Shown: in pieces, positions 47,520-56,712 of the stretch
Position numbering within the stretch: position 1 is the stretch's first letter
Layout: every line of letters begins with the position of its first letter
NCBI RefSeq assembly: GCF_041080865.1
Contig: NZ_CP160906.1
Span: forward strand, 2,790,001-2,854,000
Length of the DNA stretch: 64,000 nt
Direction of reading: 5' to 3'
DNA from: Psychromonas sp. MME1
Lineage (GTDB): Bacteria > Pseudomonadota > Gammaproteobacteria > Enterobacterales > Psychromonadaceae
The notes under the pieces: model-generated
The model's database searches: none
The model's input: only the letters and a program-made list of their open reading frames with translations
Told to the model about the DNA's origin: nothing
Made by a program: the position numbers and the translations under genes

Positions 47520-47860
47520 TATTACATCCTTGACTTGTTTTTCCCAAAATCAGATATTCCTTTTGAAAGGGGTTAATTAGATTAATTATAGTACGATTGT
47601 GAATGATTCAGAAGCAATATTAAGTCAAAGTGGGATAATACTCTCCGAAGTAAACACATTACCCACTAAAATAAAATGGTTAATTGAAACAAATAGATAC
47701 GTGATAGACGCATGCCTTCCCTCATAAATAATGTCCCCCAATATGCGATTTAGAGCTTTACCCTATATTAATTTACGCTTCGAAGAAAGCGCTTTAACCG
47801 ATCTAAAATTTTAATTCACATACTTAACTCAATGGTCAGTAATCCCCCTCTATTTTTGGC
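47520..47860. other. Intergenic region, no gene seen
   Basis: About 340 bases between the sugar transferase start and the chitinase terminator. It should hold the promoter of the minus-strand transferase gene, but I see no convincing -35/-10 pair, no ORF with coding character and no known RNA. Confidence 0.5.
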
Positions 47861-47902
47861 AAAAAACAAAAAAATGCCAGTCAGTTTCGAACTGGCTGGC
47901 AT
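47861..47902 (-). terminator. Rho-independent terminator of the chitinase gene
   Basis: On the minus strand ATGCCAGCCAGTT pairs with AACTGACTGGCAT around a short loop, followed by a T-rich run (A-rich on + at 47861-47874). Confidence 0.85.
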
Positions 47903-47932
47903 GATCCAAGTGAAATAATATTTCAATAACGC

Positions 47933-50900
47933 TTATTGTGGATTAAGACCTAATTTTTCTAGTACTAGCATAAAGTTATCACGGCGTTCTTTTATGTTAT
48001 GAACCGCACCGCTCTCTGGACAAGTACTGTCAGGACAACCTCGGTTAACGATACCTGATACCGCATCAATAAATGCTGTTCCCGTCATGCCACCATCGAC
48101 ATACTTTTTAATTTCATTGTAGTAGTTCCAATCTTGGTATAAACCGCCTTCGTCATTGTAGGCTTGTACTGAGGTTACCCAGAAAAACAGACCCGCAATC
48201 CATTTGATTTCTCTATTCTCTTCAGAACTACAAATTAACCCTGGGTTTGAACAGAAGTCTAAGTCGGCATACAACGGACTCGCAGGTGGAGCTTCAACTG
48301 TCGTACCATCAATCGTTTTACCGATAGTCTCAGGATCGACATGTGAACGGCCCATGAAGTGATTCAGTGTACCGAAATTTTGACGACCAGTAGTTTGTAT
48401 AACACCACGTCCCCACCAGCCACAACCTTCAACGGTCTCCTGGCTACTACCATCCCAAATGAACTTCCCAGCTTTTTGACCAATATAAACTTCACACTCG
48501 TTACGTTCCCATACTTGCTTTGAAGTATCAACAGCAGTCGGTACAGTATTACAGTGCCCACTGTTCGTCCAACGACCAACGTGACCATTAACCAATAGGC
48601 CTTGCTCTGCAAGTACAGAATTTGGAGCGGCAAAAATTGGCGCAGGTGCACCGTACCATTGGGCGTGAGTTTGCGCTGTTACTTCCATTTTATTATCACG
48701 AGGACAAGAATATGGATGGTCTTTACCGGTTACCGGATTCATTCCATAATCTGCATATTTTTGACCTAACTGACCACAACTTGCTGTCATCGGGTAGTCT
48801 GCTGGTGCGCCGTATTTAATTTCAGCCCAATTGTTTTCATCACAAGCATTGTAGCGAATCGTCTCTTGCATACTTTGCGCTAAGAAAGCTGCGATAGCGA
48901 CCTTAGCGTACTTAGCATTTGTTTCATCATCTGCATTTTCATCGACTAACCAGAAAGTATTGCCAGCAACACCAATATTATGCATTGAATTTAAGCCATT
49001 TAAGAAATCCGCCCACTTATACACAGTCGATGGAATCCATTTTGATTGAGGGGTTTCGTATAGAAAGGCTTCATTATTCATCACCGTTTCAGCATTCTCT
49101 AAATCACGATTAAGTGATGGGATAACCGTTAATGGTCCTTCTAGAACATCATCACCAACATAATATAGTGGCACTTTAGCACCTTGGTAACGTTCAATTT
49201 TTGCCGTTAAATCAGCACTATCAGCGTCGAATAAAATGGCGAATATATTACTATGAGCCGCTTTACGAATTTTACTTTCTTCAGGGGTCGTCCCCATAAA
49301 ATAAGCAGCAGCTTGAGCCGTTGGCAGGGTCGATAGTAATGCAGGAGCCTGTACAAAGTCTGTGACTTGTTTTACATACTCCAAAGCGTTGTGCCATTGA
49401 TCGCTTGATAAGGGGGCAGATGAGCTTGACTTAGAAAAAGCAATAAAGTCAGCAGCATTACCTGATTCAGCTTTATACAGCTTGAATTTATCCAGTAAGT
49501 CTGCCGTTGCTTTAGATGCCGCATTCCATACCGCTCTTCTACCTGAATAAGTTTCGTAAGCAAAATCTCCAATGCTTAAAGACCAACCAAAAGTTGCTTC
49601 AGGAGCCATTGTAGACAACACTAAATTTTGCGCTTGAGCCCAGCCTTTAACATCATTGCTTAGTGCATTAATATCATCGATATCAATTCGACTACCCGTG
49701 TAATCAAGCGCTTCCGTTAACGCTTTTTTGACTGCAATAGTCCTTACCGCTTGGCCATCATTGATAAGTGCATCAAGCACATCACTTCTAATGATAATTG
49801 CTGAAGAACCAGCCTGTTTAGCGACCTCAATCAATGCAATAAAAGCATTCGTTAGTTTTGCGTAATCAGATAAATCGTCGGCGTTGATCGTATTAACATT
49901 CACCACAGTCGGCGCATCTAATGAGGGGCTAGCGACAACAAAATCACTCGGCCACCCCTTAACCTTCAAACTCACAGGATCCATTGGGTTTGGTAAAGAA
50001 AGTAGAGGTGCAGTACCCGGTTCGGTGCCATCACAATTTAAGTGATGTTGCCAAGAATCATCGCCACCTGGAATTGACTGTGTCCAATATTTAGCAGAAT
50101 AAGCAATATTGTTATAAACCATGATATCACCTTGACCGGCATATCCATTTTGGGTCCAATCAGGGTAGACATTAAACTCGACACACAACTCATCAACAGG
50201 ATCTACTGGGGGTACTTCTGGTTGTCCTGGCTCAAGTGGATACTCGGGATCGGCCGGAATAATGGGGGTACCAGTATTAGGCTCTTCAGGTGCAACAATT
50301 GGTGAACCAGGCTCACCAGGAACAACAACCGGTATACCAGGCTCAAGTGGATACTCGGGATCGGCCGGAATAATGGGGGTACCATTATTAGGCTCTTCCG
50401 GTGCAACAATTGGCGAGCCAGGCTCACCCGGAACAACAACCGGTATACCTGGCTCAAGTGGATATTCGGGATCAGCTGGAATAATGGGGTTGCCATTATT
50501 AGGCTCTTCAGGTGCAACAATTGGCGAACCAGGCTCACCCGGTGCAATGATTGGCGCCCCCTCGCTAGGGCACTCAGTTAAAGTCCAAAACCATGATGAT
50601 GCACTTGGAGTTTCCCATACTCCGGGATTATTTTTAGCAATAAAACACTGATCTTTATAAGAAACTATAGCACCATTACTAACACGTGTCTCACCTGGAA
50701 TAAATGCCACAAGATCACCTGGTACCGGCTCTGGGATCGGTTCTGCATTACCAATTAGTTTCCATGGAGAGTCCCACACGTTCGCATAATCATTTGTAGG
50801 GCTTTGTCCAGGATTAGCATACCACTTGGCTTCATACAATTTACCGTTAGCTGTTACCTGAGAACGGCCAGGATACGCCTTTGTAACGTCATAGAGTTCA

Positions 50901-50968
50901 GCAGCATACAAGTGACCAGTTAAGAGAATACCAGCTAGCGCAGCTGTTATTTTATTGATTTTGCGCAT
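47933..50968 (-). CDS. Large secreted modular chitinase, GH19-like catalytic domain
   Basis: The 1011-residue secreted protein follows a good AAAGGAA site. Order: signal peptide 1-22 (LTGHLYA-A); CBM5/12-like chitin-binding module about 24-75 (YEAKWYANPGQSP, WDSPWKLIG); a related module about 85-135; three 37-residue Pro/Glu/Gly-rich linker repeats about 137-247; a third CBM5/12-like module about 260-315 (YSAKYWTQSIPG); an unassigned region about 330-640; and a C-terminal GH19-like domain. The latter has FLAQSMQETIRYN near residue 697 with the likely catalytic Glu, and CGWWGRGVIQTTGRQNFG near 855. It should degrade chitin outside the cell. The GH19 call rests on these two motifs. Confidence 0.82.
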   Translation of the reverse strand: MRKINKITAALAGILLTGHLYAAELYDVTKAYPGRSQVTANGKLYEAKWYANPGQSPTNDYANVWDSPWKLIGNAEPIPEPVPGDLVAFIPGETRVSNGAIVSYKDQCFIAKNNPGVWETPSASSWFWTLTECPSEGAPIIAPGEPGSPIVAPEEPNNGNPIIPADPEYPLEPGIPVVVPGEPGSPIVAPEEPNNGTPIIPADPEYPLEPGIPVVVPGEPGSPIVAPEEPNTGTPIIPADPEYPLEPGQPEVPPVDPVDELCVEFNVYPDWTQNGYAGQGDIMVYNNIAYSAKYWTQSIPGGDDSWQHHLNCDGTEPGTAPLLSLPNPMDPVSLKVKGWPSDFVVASPSLDAPTVVNVNTINADDLSDYAKLTNAFIALIEVAKQAGSSAIIIRSDVLDALINDGQAVRTIAVKKALTEALDYTGSRIDIDDINALSNDVKGWAQAQNLVLSTMAPEATFGWSLSIGDFAYETYSGRRAVWNAASKATADLLDKFKLYKAESGNAADFIAFSKSSSSAPLSSDQWHNALEYVKQVTDFVQAPALLSTLPTAQAAAYFMGTTPEESKIRKAAHSNIFAILFDADSADLTAKIERYQGAKVPLYYVGDDVLEGPLTVIPSLNRDLENAETVMNNEAFLYETPQSKWIPSTVYKWADFLNGLNSMHNIGVAGNTFWLVDENADDETNAKYAKVAIAAFLAQSMQETIRYNACDENNWAEIKYGAPADYPMTASCGQLGQKYADYGMNPVTGKDHPYSCPRDNKMEVTAQTHAQWYGAPAPIFAAPNSVLAEQGLLVNGHVGRWTNSGHCNTVPTAVDTSKQVWERNECEVYIGQKAGKFIWDGSSQETVEGCGWWGRGVIQTTGRQNFGTLNHFMGRSHVDPETIGKTIDGTTVEAPPASPLYADLDFCSNPGLICSSEENREIKWIAGLFFWVTSVQAYNDEGGLYQDWNYYNEIKKYVDGGMTGTAFIDAVSGIVNRGCPDSTCPESGAVHNIKERRDNFMLVLEKLGLNPQ
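50228..50560 (-). repeat. 111-bp tandem repeats in the chitinase linker
   Basis: The repeat anchor CTCAAGTGGATA recurs at 50231, 50342 and 50453, a period of 111 bp (37 residues). Each unit encodes GEPGSPIVAPEEPNNGTPII followed by PADPEYPLEPGIPVVVP, with minor changes. Near-identity of the units implies recent expansion or ongoing homogenisation. Confidence 0.92.
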
Positions 50969-51463
50969 AAATTTCCTTTTACATTAATGCATTATATTTT
51001 TAGCTATTCCATTTTAATTTGAAATTGGAGAGATCTTAGCTACGTTTCTCCCGTCTACAAGAAAGCCTATCTGCAATGTGGATAGTAATAACAGCTTTGC
51101 CGCCTATGTATATTTCCAAATCATTTGGCATATTTAGATGCAAGGGTAGATTTCCGTAAATATCATCAGATATTTTTCACTCGTTGCCGAACACTGCAAC
51201 GATGACAATACAGATGTAGATATAAAGCCCCCTTTAAATTTGCTTAAATTCTATCAAAAAATTGAAACATTCATTTTGTAAGTTTTTTCCTACTTTTATT
51301 GGCCTTTTGCAAATATAAACAATATTTTGTGCAATCCTATGAAGTGTTGCCTTAAAGAAATAAACACCGTAACATTTCCTTTTAGCAAAAGGATTAAAGC
51401 GCTTAACTTGACGGCATTCCTTTGCGAAACTTAAAATTTAATCAAACAGAGAACATTAACACG
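50969..51463. other. Intergenic region upstream of the chitinase, no gene seen
   Basis: About 495 AT-rich bases between divergent genes. It must carry the chitinase promoter and its control sites, but I cannot identify one with confidence. A small CCTTTTAGCAAAAGG palindrome lies near 51378-51392. Confidence 0.4.
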
Positions 51464-51715
51464 ATGAATAACGATGCAGACACCATCACCAACCTCGACC
51501 AATTAAAAGCATTTTTAATCACTGTTGAAAACGGTGGTTTAGGTCTAAGCAATATAGGCGGAATAGCTATGGCAACCAGCAAAAAAGATGGACGCCGATT
51601 TGTCGCGGTGTTGGATGACAAGCACCAACTATTATTATCTAGATGGATCACAGAAGAGGTGTTTCAAACAGGCCAAGACTTAGTACGTAACGGCACCAAG
51701 ACTACGAAACACTAA
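51464..51715 (+). CDS. Small hypothetical protein
   Basis: This 83-residue soluble protein has no recognised family. It begins MNNDADTITNLDQLKAFLI and contains SRWITEEVFQTGQDLVRNG. The ATG at 51464 is preferred to a TTG at 51422 that lies in a repeat-like CTTTGCGAAACTT stretch. The alternating helix/strand pattern and codon use look like a real gene, but no neighbour suggests a role. Confidence 0.5.
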   Translation: MNNDADTITNLDQLKAFLITVENGGLGLSNIGGIAMATSKKDGRRFVAVLDDKHQLLLSRWITEEVFQTGQDLVRNGTKTTKH

Positions 51716-52343
51716 ATAGTTATCCCATTTAACGATGGGATCTCAATTATGCGGTATTTTATGCGAATTGTTGCATACCCAGTCAAATTATCTATCACTT
51801 ACATATCCTACAAGTCAAAAATTTTACAGCCTACTAAGATAGTTGACCCTCACACAATAATGAAGTTGGCTAGCACCCTGTCAAAGTTATGCAACGACTA
51901 TTGAGTATATGACAATATTTATAATCCCCACGGCGTATTCAGCATAGAAACGTATTCCTGAAAAGATAATACCAACTCCGGTAAGTATGTGATCTAAATT
52001 TCGCGTAGGAAAAACAGCTTAATTCAAGGCGTAATTTGACGTAAATGGCTATTCCCTTTGCGAAAATTACAACGCAGCAGTAAGTTGTTTTAACCAGTAA
52101 AATAGATCAGCTATTTATCGGAATTGGTATAAATCGGCAAATAATAACAATGAAGAAACGAGGAGCTATTCACACAAACAATATATCGAAATAACATTAC
52201 TAAATTTCGAATAGAAATGCGTGATGACAAAACACAAAATTCACAATAAATTAATTACAATAAACTTTCAGGGTGGTATTTAACCGACACAGACAGAGGG
52301 GTGGCACTCTCTTATTTTTAACTTCTCATTACAAAGGTAATTA
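51716..52343. other. Non-coding region holding element copy 3
   Basis: The region contains the 162-bp element at 51969-52130. The rest is AT-rich. A GGTATTT... stretch and a weak AAAGG site precede the lipoprotein gene. No further gene is seen. Confidence 0.5.
51969..52130. repeat. 162-bp hairpin-forming interspersed element, copy 3
   Basis: Nearly identical to copy 1 (ATACCAACTCCGG to CGGAATTGGTAT, same length and orientation) with a few substitutions such as TTTCGCGTAGG for TTTTGCGCAGG. Confidence 0.88.
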
Positions 52344-52874
52344 ATGATGCTTTTAAATAAAAAACTCCCAGCTTTACTTATATGTTCAACTCTCACAGGT
52401 AGTTTATTATTTGGCTGTAGTACCACCTCAGACAATGTAGATACTCTAATGAAAGGTGAGTTGCTACGTAATGGTCAATTTACTAATGGCTTCGATGGTT
52501 GGTGGGCTACAGGTGCAGAATTAAATGTAAAAGATACTGAAGGTTGTATCAACATTACCACCGCAGGTAGCAAACCTTGGGATGTGATTTTAGGCCAAGG
52601 AGGCTTTGGGCTAATAAAAGGAATGAGTTACACATTAGAATTTACCGCTCGCGCTAATGTAGATACTAAGTTCAATGCCGTAATTCAACATGAAGGCGCA
52701 CCTTATACCAACTATTTTAGCAAAGAGATATCTGTAAGCAGTAAGTCAGCACCGTTTACTTTAACCTTCACTCATCAGGAAAGTAGTGACCCTAAAACAG
52801 ATTTCCAACTACAATTCGGCGCTCAAAAAATAGCGAACGTCTGTGTTCGTAACCTATCTCTAAAAAGCAATTAA
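52344..52874 (+). CDS. Lipoprotein with a CBM4/9-like carbohydrate-binding domain
   Basis: The 176-residue lipoprotein has a lipobox LLFGC with Cys25 as the lipid anchor. The rest is one beta-sandwich domain of the CBM4/9 type: LLRNGQFTNGFDGWWATG at the start, then GMSYTLEFTARANVDTKFNAVIQ and a late DFQLQFGAQ strand. It probably binds a polysaccharide at the cell surface. It follows element copy 3 and precedes the FGE-domain gene by 88 bases. A link to the nearby chitinase is plausible but not shown. Confidence 0.75.
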   Translation: MMLLNKKLPALLICSTLTGSLLFGCSTTSDNVDTLMKGELLRNGQFTNGFDGWWATGAELNVKDTEGCINITTAGSKPWDVILGQGGFGLIKGMSYTLEFTARANVDTKFNAVIQHEGAPYTNYFSKEISVSSKSAPFTLTFTHQESSDPKTDFQLQFGAQKIANVCVRNLSLKSN

Positions 52875-52962
52875 TATCAATTAACCTACTTTGCTCCTAT
52901 GCCACGCTTTGCCAGTGGCTTTTCTTGCTAAGTTGTAACACAACAAAGGATTATAAGACAAA

Positions 52963-55197
52963 ATGGAAAAACAAGAAGCGATTGCTTTACTGCAATTAAA
53001 AGGCAAAGCGTTAACCGAAAAAAACATCAAACAAGCATACAATGCAATAGCTGAGCCTATTCAAATGGAGGCCATTAATGCATCAACAGCTGAGTTAGTT
53101 AAAAAGCATATGGCAACACTTGATAGCCTTAACCAAGCGCAAACAGCTTTATTAGATAGTATTGATGAGCCCAATACGTTAGATAATATAGCTGAACCTT
53201 CTCTCCATACGAATATCAATAGCATCAAAGAATCGATTGTTGCGAGACAAAGTAATACCCAAATACCGATAATAGATACTTCAAAGAAGGGCGTTCAACA
53301 TCATACTTTTCATGAGCTCCCAAAAGAGAGCAAAGATAAATGTATACCTCAAGCGAATAGGCAAGCGGAAATTAATAACACTAACCGTAGCACAAACAAA
53401 TTAGTACTTATCTTCCTCACCGCTATATTACTAGGTGGTGGAGCTATCGCCTATCAACAGGGTTGGTTAAACCATTTTATAGGAAACCTTAACTCAGTTG
53501 AGAAAGAGTTCTTTTTACAGCAACGAATGGAGGGGACACAATTATTAGAAGAGATCAATACTCAGGTTCAACGTTTAGATAAAGGGCAACGTGATTTATC
53601 TGCAGAGCTAGAAATTGCTGAGAGTGATCCTGTTAAGATAGACAACCTTGAAGCGTTACACTTCAGGCAGCAACTTATCCAAGAGTATCTTGCGGAAGGA
53701 GCCCTCCTATCAGAGTTAGCAGGGCAAACTACTCAAGCACAAAATATTTTGAATAATCAACAATCTAAACCTGAAGATAACTTACAAGCGCTGCAGTTAC
53801 TTCATGATGCCAATCAAGCATACCAAAATATATGGCAGCAGTTTAATGCTAGTCAGCACTTATATACCATTCAGCAAGACGCGCTACAAGCACAAGCAAA
53901 ACTAATGCGAGCCTTGGAAACCTATCAGCTAATTGCATCGAGTGAAATCGCGCAAGCTAACCTGTTGATGGATACCGCAAATGCAACCAAGCAAGCTTGG
54001 CAATATACCAAGGCGATAAAATACTATCAGGAAGCATCTACGACATTTATTGCATTACTTGCACACATAGCAAATTTACAAGAATCAAAAAAAGAGGCGT
54101 TTACAGCTAAAGATAAAGTAGATCAAATAGTTAAAGAACACAATTTAAAATCTCCAGATATACAACAAGCTTCTGATTTAATGGAAAAAGCAGAAAAAAG
54201 TAGCCGTGGAGGTTATATCGAAATTGCAATTTCGACGTACCAACAAGCTGAACAACATTGGTACAAAATATTCGGCGATTTAGCAAGACAAGTTGAAGCG
54301 ATACAAAAGAATAAAGCTTCAAAAGAAGCTGAAATAGCATTAGAAGCTAAAATAGCAGCAGAAGCTAAAATGGCGTTAGAAGCTAAAATAGCAGCAGAAG
54401 CCCAAATAGCATTAGAAGCCAAAATAGCAGAAGAAGCCAAAATAGCAGCAGAAGCCAAACAAGTATTAGAAAAAACAAGAGCTGAAAAACAAGCGCAAAT
54501 GCTAAATAAATATGTTGGCCCTTTAGTTTTAATAAAAGATGGTAAGTTTCAAATGGGCTCAAACGATGGTGAAAAGAGCGAAAGCCCCGTTCATAGTGTG
54601 AGTGTTAAGCCATTTAAGATGATGGCTCATGAAGTAACTTTCGAACAATGGCAGGCATGTGTAAACCAAGGCGCCTGTACTTATTTACCGTCAGATAAAG
54701 GCTGGGGAAAAGGTACCCGTCCAGTTATATCGGTCAGTTTCAATGATATTGTCGATGAATATATTCCTTGGTTGAATAAAGTAACAGGGATGGAGTTTAG
54801 TTTACCGAGTGAATCACAGTGGGAATATGCTGCACGTGCAGGTAGCACAACTCTATACAGTTGGGGAGATGAGATTGGAGACAACCTTACCAACTGTGAC
54901 TCTTGTAGTCGTTTGAAGCATCAACGGACTGTACACGTACAGAGTTTTGATGCTAACCCATGGGGATTATATGATATGCATGGTAACGTGGCTGAATGGA
55001 CACAAGATTGTTGGAATGAAAACTACAATGGGGCTTTGGATAACGATGCCGCGCGGTTAGATGGAAATTGTGATATGGCGGTGTTACGTGGTGGTTCTTG
55101 GAATTCGCCCCCAACTCAGTTGCGTTCAGCTAATCGTGAACATAGGGCAGTGAGTAATCGAGACTCTGGTAATGGTTTCCGTTTAGTTCAAAAGTAA
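52963..55197 (+). CDS. Membrane protein: J-like N-terminus, transmembrane helix, coiled coil, C-terminal FGE-sulfatase domain
   Basis: Residues 1-65 resemble a J domain (ALTEKNIKQAYNAIA, LDSLNQAQTALLDSI) but lack HPD. A membrane helix follows at 147-164, then about 290 residues of helical, probably coiled-coil sequence, a run of 6-residue AEAKI/LEAKI repeats at 457-505, and an FGE-sulfatase (PF03781) domain from about 517. That domain has FQMGSNDGE, EVTFEQW, LPSESQWEYAAR, DMHGNVAEW and LRGGSWNSP. The two cysteines that FGE enzymes use near the RGGSW segment are absent, so formylglycine formation is unlikely. The domain is probably periplasmic. Function unknown; the layout suggests a scaffold or sensor. 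Confidence 0.75.
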   Translation: MEKQEAIALLQLKGKALTEKNIKQAYNAIAEPIQMEAINASTAELVKKHMATLDSLNQAQTALLDSIDEPNTLDNIAEPSLHTNINSIKESIVARQSNTQIPIIDTSKKGVQHHTFHELPKESKDKCIPQANRQAEINNTNRSTNKLVLIFLTAILLGGGAIAYQQGWLNHFIGNLNSVEKEFFLQQRMEGTQLLEEINTQVQRLDKGQRDLSAELEIAESDPVKIDNLEALHFRQQLIQEYLAEGALLSELAGQTTQAQNILNNQQSKPEDNLQALQLLHDANQAYQNIWQQFNASQHLYTIQQDALQAQAKLMRALETYQLIASSEIAQANLLMDTANATKQAWQYTKAIKYYQEASTTFIALLAHIANLQESKKEAFTAKDKVDQIVKEHNLKSPDIQQASDLMEKAEKSSRGGYIEIAISTYQQAEQHWYKIFGDLARQVEAIQKNKASKEAEIALEAKIAAEAKMALEAKIAAEAQIALEAKIAEEAKIAAEAKQVLEKTRAEKQAQMLNKYVGPLVLIKDGKFQMGSNDGEKSESPVHSVSVKPFKMMAHEVTFEQWQACVNQGACTYLPSDKGWGKGTRPVISVSFNDIVDEYIPWLNKVTGMEFSLPSESQWEYAARAGSTTLYSWGDEIGDNLTNCDSCSRLKHQRTVHVQSFDANPWGLYDMHGNVAEWTQDCWNENYNGALDNDAARLDGNCDMAVLRGGSWNSPPTQLRSANREHRAVSNRDSGNGFRLVQK
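54331..54462 (+). repeat. 18-bp tandem repeats encoding a 6-residue Ala/Glu/Lys helix
   Basis: About seven units alternate ALEAKI and AAEAKI in DNA of the type GCATTAGAAGCTAAAATA. The period is six, not seven, so a single stable alpha-helix is more likely than a canonical coiled coil. Confidence 0.85.
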
Positions 55198-55336
55198 TAT
55201 TTCTATTATTCAATTCTCACTAAACTGGACATTACAATTTTGAATGAAACTATACGCTATCGCAGTTAATGTTTTCAAAAGGCTCATGCTTACTTTGCTC
55301 TAGCCGGAGACACATATTCAGATCATATAGCTATAT

Positions 55337-55375
55337 TACCAATTCCAGTAAATAGCTGATCTATTTTACTAGTTA
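55337..55375. repeat. Remnant of the 162-bp element, one terminal arm only
   Basis: TACCAATTCCAGTAAATAGCTGATCTATTTTACT matches the reverse complement of the right arm of copies 1 and 3 with few changes. The matching sequence fades after about 39 bases. It lies upstream of the GGDEF gene. Confidence 0.65.
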
Positions 55376-55445
55376 CAACGCAAAGAATTAAGATTTCATT
55401 TGTTTAAACGAGTTAGAGAAAGAAACTAAGATAAAGGAATAGCTG

Positions 55446-56636
55446 ATGTCACAATCTAATCAAACAGATAATCCAAGTGGTAAATATCAATCCGCTAATA
55501 ACAAAGCCGTTGTTGACATCACTAAATATCAAAATCTAGAAGATAAAATAAGTTCAGAAAGAGCTGCATTTGACCAAGTAATGTCACAAATGAATATTGC
55601 TGATCGGCATACTTTTGAAGTGCAATATGAAAGAGCTTGGCAACAAGCAAGTGATAAAAGAGAACTACTTTCTCTACTCATTTGTGAAATAGACTTCTTC
55701 AAAGCATATTTCGATAAGTATGGCTATCAAGGTTCAGCTTTCATGCTGCTAGTTATTAGTCTTGCACTAAAAAATACTTGTGAGAAATTTGATTGTTACC
55801 TAGCCCACTATCAGGGTGGTGAGTTTGCCGTCATAATTAAAGGGGGCGATGTAGAAACAGCAGAGGAGGTTGCTGAAGCGCTAAGGCTTGCTGTCGAAGA
55901 ATCTCATACAGAACATAAGTTCTCGGAAGTCAGCGATGTTGTGACACTTAGCATTGGTATCTCTAGTATTTATCCAACAACGATGGATACGTTGTTCCAA
56001 AAATCAACGCATGCATTGCAGAGTGCTAAAAAAACAGGACATAATCGTTTTTTTAGCAATGTTGAATTAAAGATTAAACAAAATGGCTTTGCAGATAACA
56101 CTTCAGAGCTTAAAGATTCTCAAGAAAGCGGCTTTGAGCGTTCAATATCGCAAATACATATATATAATCGCCGCGAATTTAATCATTACTTTGTCAATGC
56201 TTGGCAAGAAAGCACAACAAACAAAGAATTATTATCAATGGTGATTGGAGAAGTTGACTTCTTTAATGACTATGAACAACACTATGGTCAGGAAAACAGC
56301 GAAGAAATTCTTTTGCTAGTTGCTTGTACATTAAAAAGTAAATGCGAAGAGTTTGGCTGTTTTATTGCACACCTTGAAGAGCAAAAGTTCGTTATATTAA
56401 TTAAAGGGGGTAATGCTACAAAAGGTTTAAAAATAGCCAAAACACTTCATGAGTCTATTAAAGATCTTGCCATGGTGCATGCTTACTCTCCCATTCAAAA
56501 TCGCTTAACAATGAGTTTCGGTTTGTCTAATATATTACCAACTGATGAAAACACAATGAAATCTTTGATGTTAAAAGTTGATAATGCCTTAAGAGATGCC
56601 AAATCTTCAGGATATGACCAAATTAAAGTCTGTTAA
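55446..56636 (+). CDS. Cytosolic protein with two degenerate GGDEF-like domains
   Basis: The 396-residue protein has no membrane segment and two homologous halves, each with a GGDEF-fold pattern: LLSLLICEIDFFKAYFDKYG near 76 and LLSMVIGEVDFFNDYEQHYG near 263. In the first the active-site loop reads Tyr122-Gln-Gly-Gly-Glu-Phe127 where YGGDEF is expected. In the second the loop reads LEEQKF (residues 310-315) and has no signature. The second domain should be inactive and the first is doubtful. They could bind GTP or cyclic di-GMP as a sensor. The ATG at 55446 follows AAGGAA. It is downstream of the FGE-domain gene with a gap of 248 bases. Confidence 0.8.
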   Translation: MSQSNQTDNPSGKYQSANNKAVVDITKYQNLEDKISSERAAFDQVMSQMNIADRHTFEVQYERAWQQASDKRELLSLLICEIDFFKAYFDKYGYQGSAFMLLVISLALKNTCEKFDCYLAHYQGGEFAVIIKGGDVETAEEVAEALRLAVEESHTEHKFSEVSDVVTLSIGISSIYPTTMDTLFQKSTHALQSAKKTGHNRFFSNVELKIKQNGFADNTSELKDSQESGFERSISQIHIYNRREFNHYFVNAWQESTTNKELLSMVIGEVDFFNDYEQHYGQENSEEILLLVACTLKSKCEEFGCFIAHLEEQKFVILIKGGNATKGLKIAKTLHESIKDLAMVHAYSPIQNRLTMSFGLSNILPTDENTMKSLMLKVDNALRDAKSSGYDQIKVC

Positions 56637-56712
56637 AGCTAATAGAACAGGTTTAAAGGTGGATGAGCCAACCCCATTCAGCTAACCTAAGCTGTAGTAG
56701 CTCAGACTTAAT

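Noticed and set aside
50262-50651. Plus-strand open frame encoding a collagen-like Gly-rich repeat protein
   Set aside because: It is the antisense image of the Pro/Glu/Gly linker repeats of the chitinase. It has no ribosome-binding site and the minus-strand frame continues for 1011 residues with clear domains.
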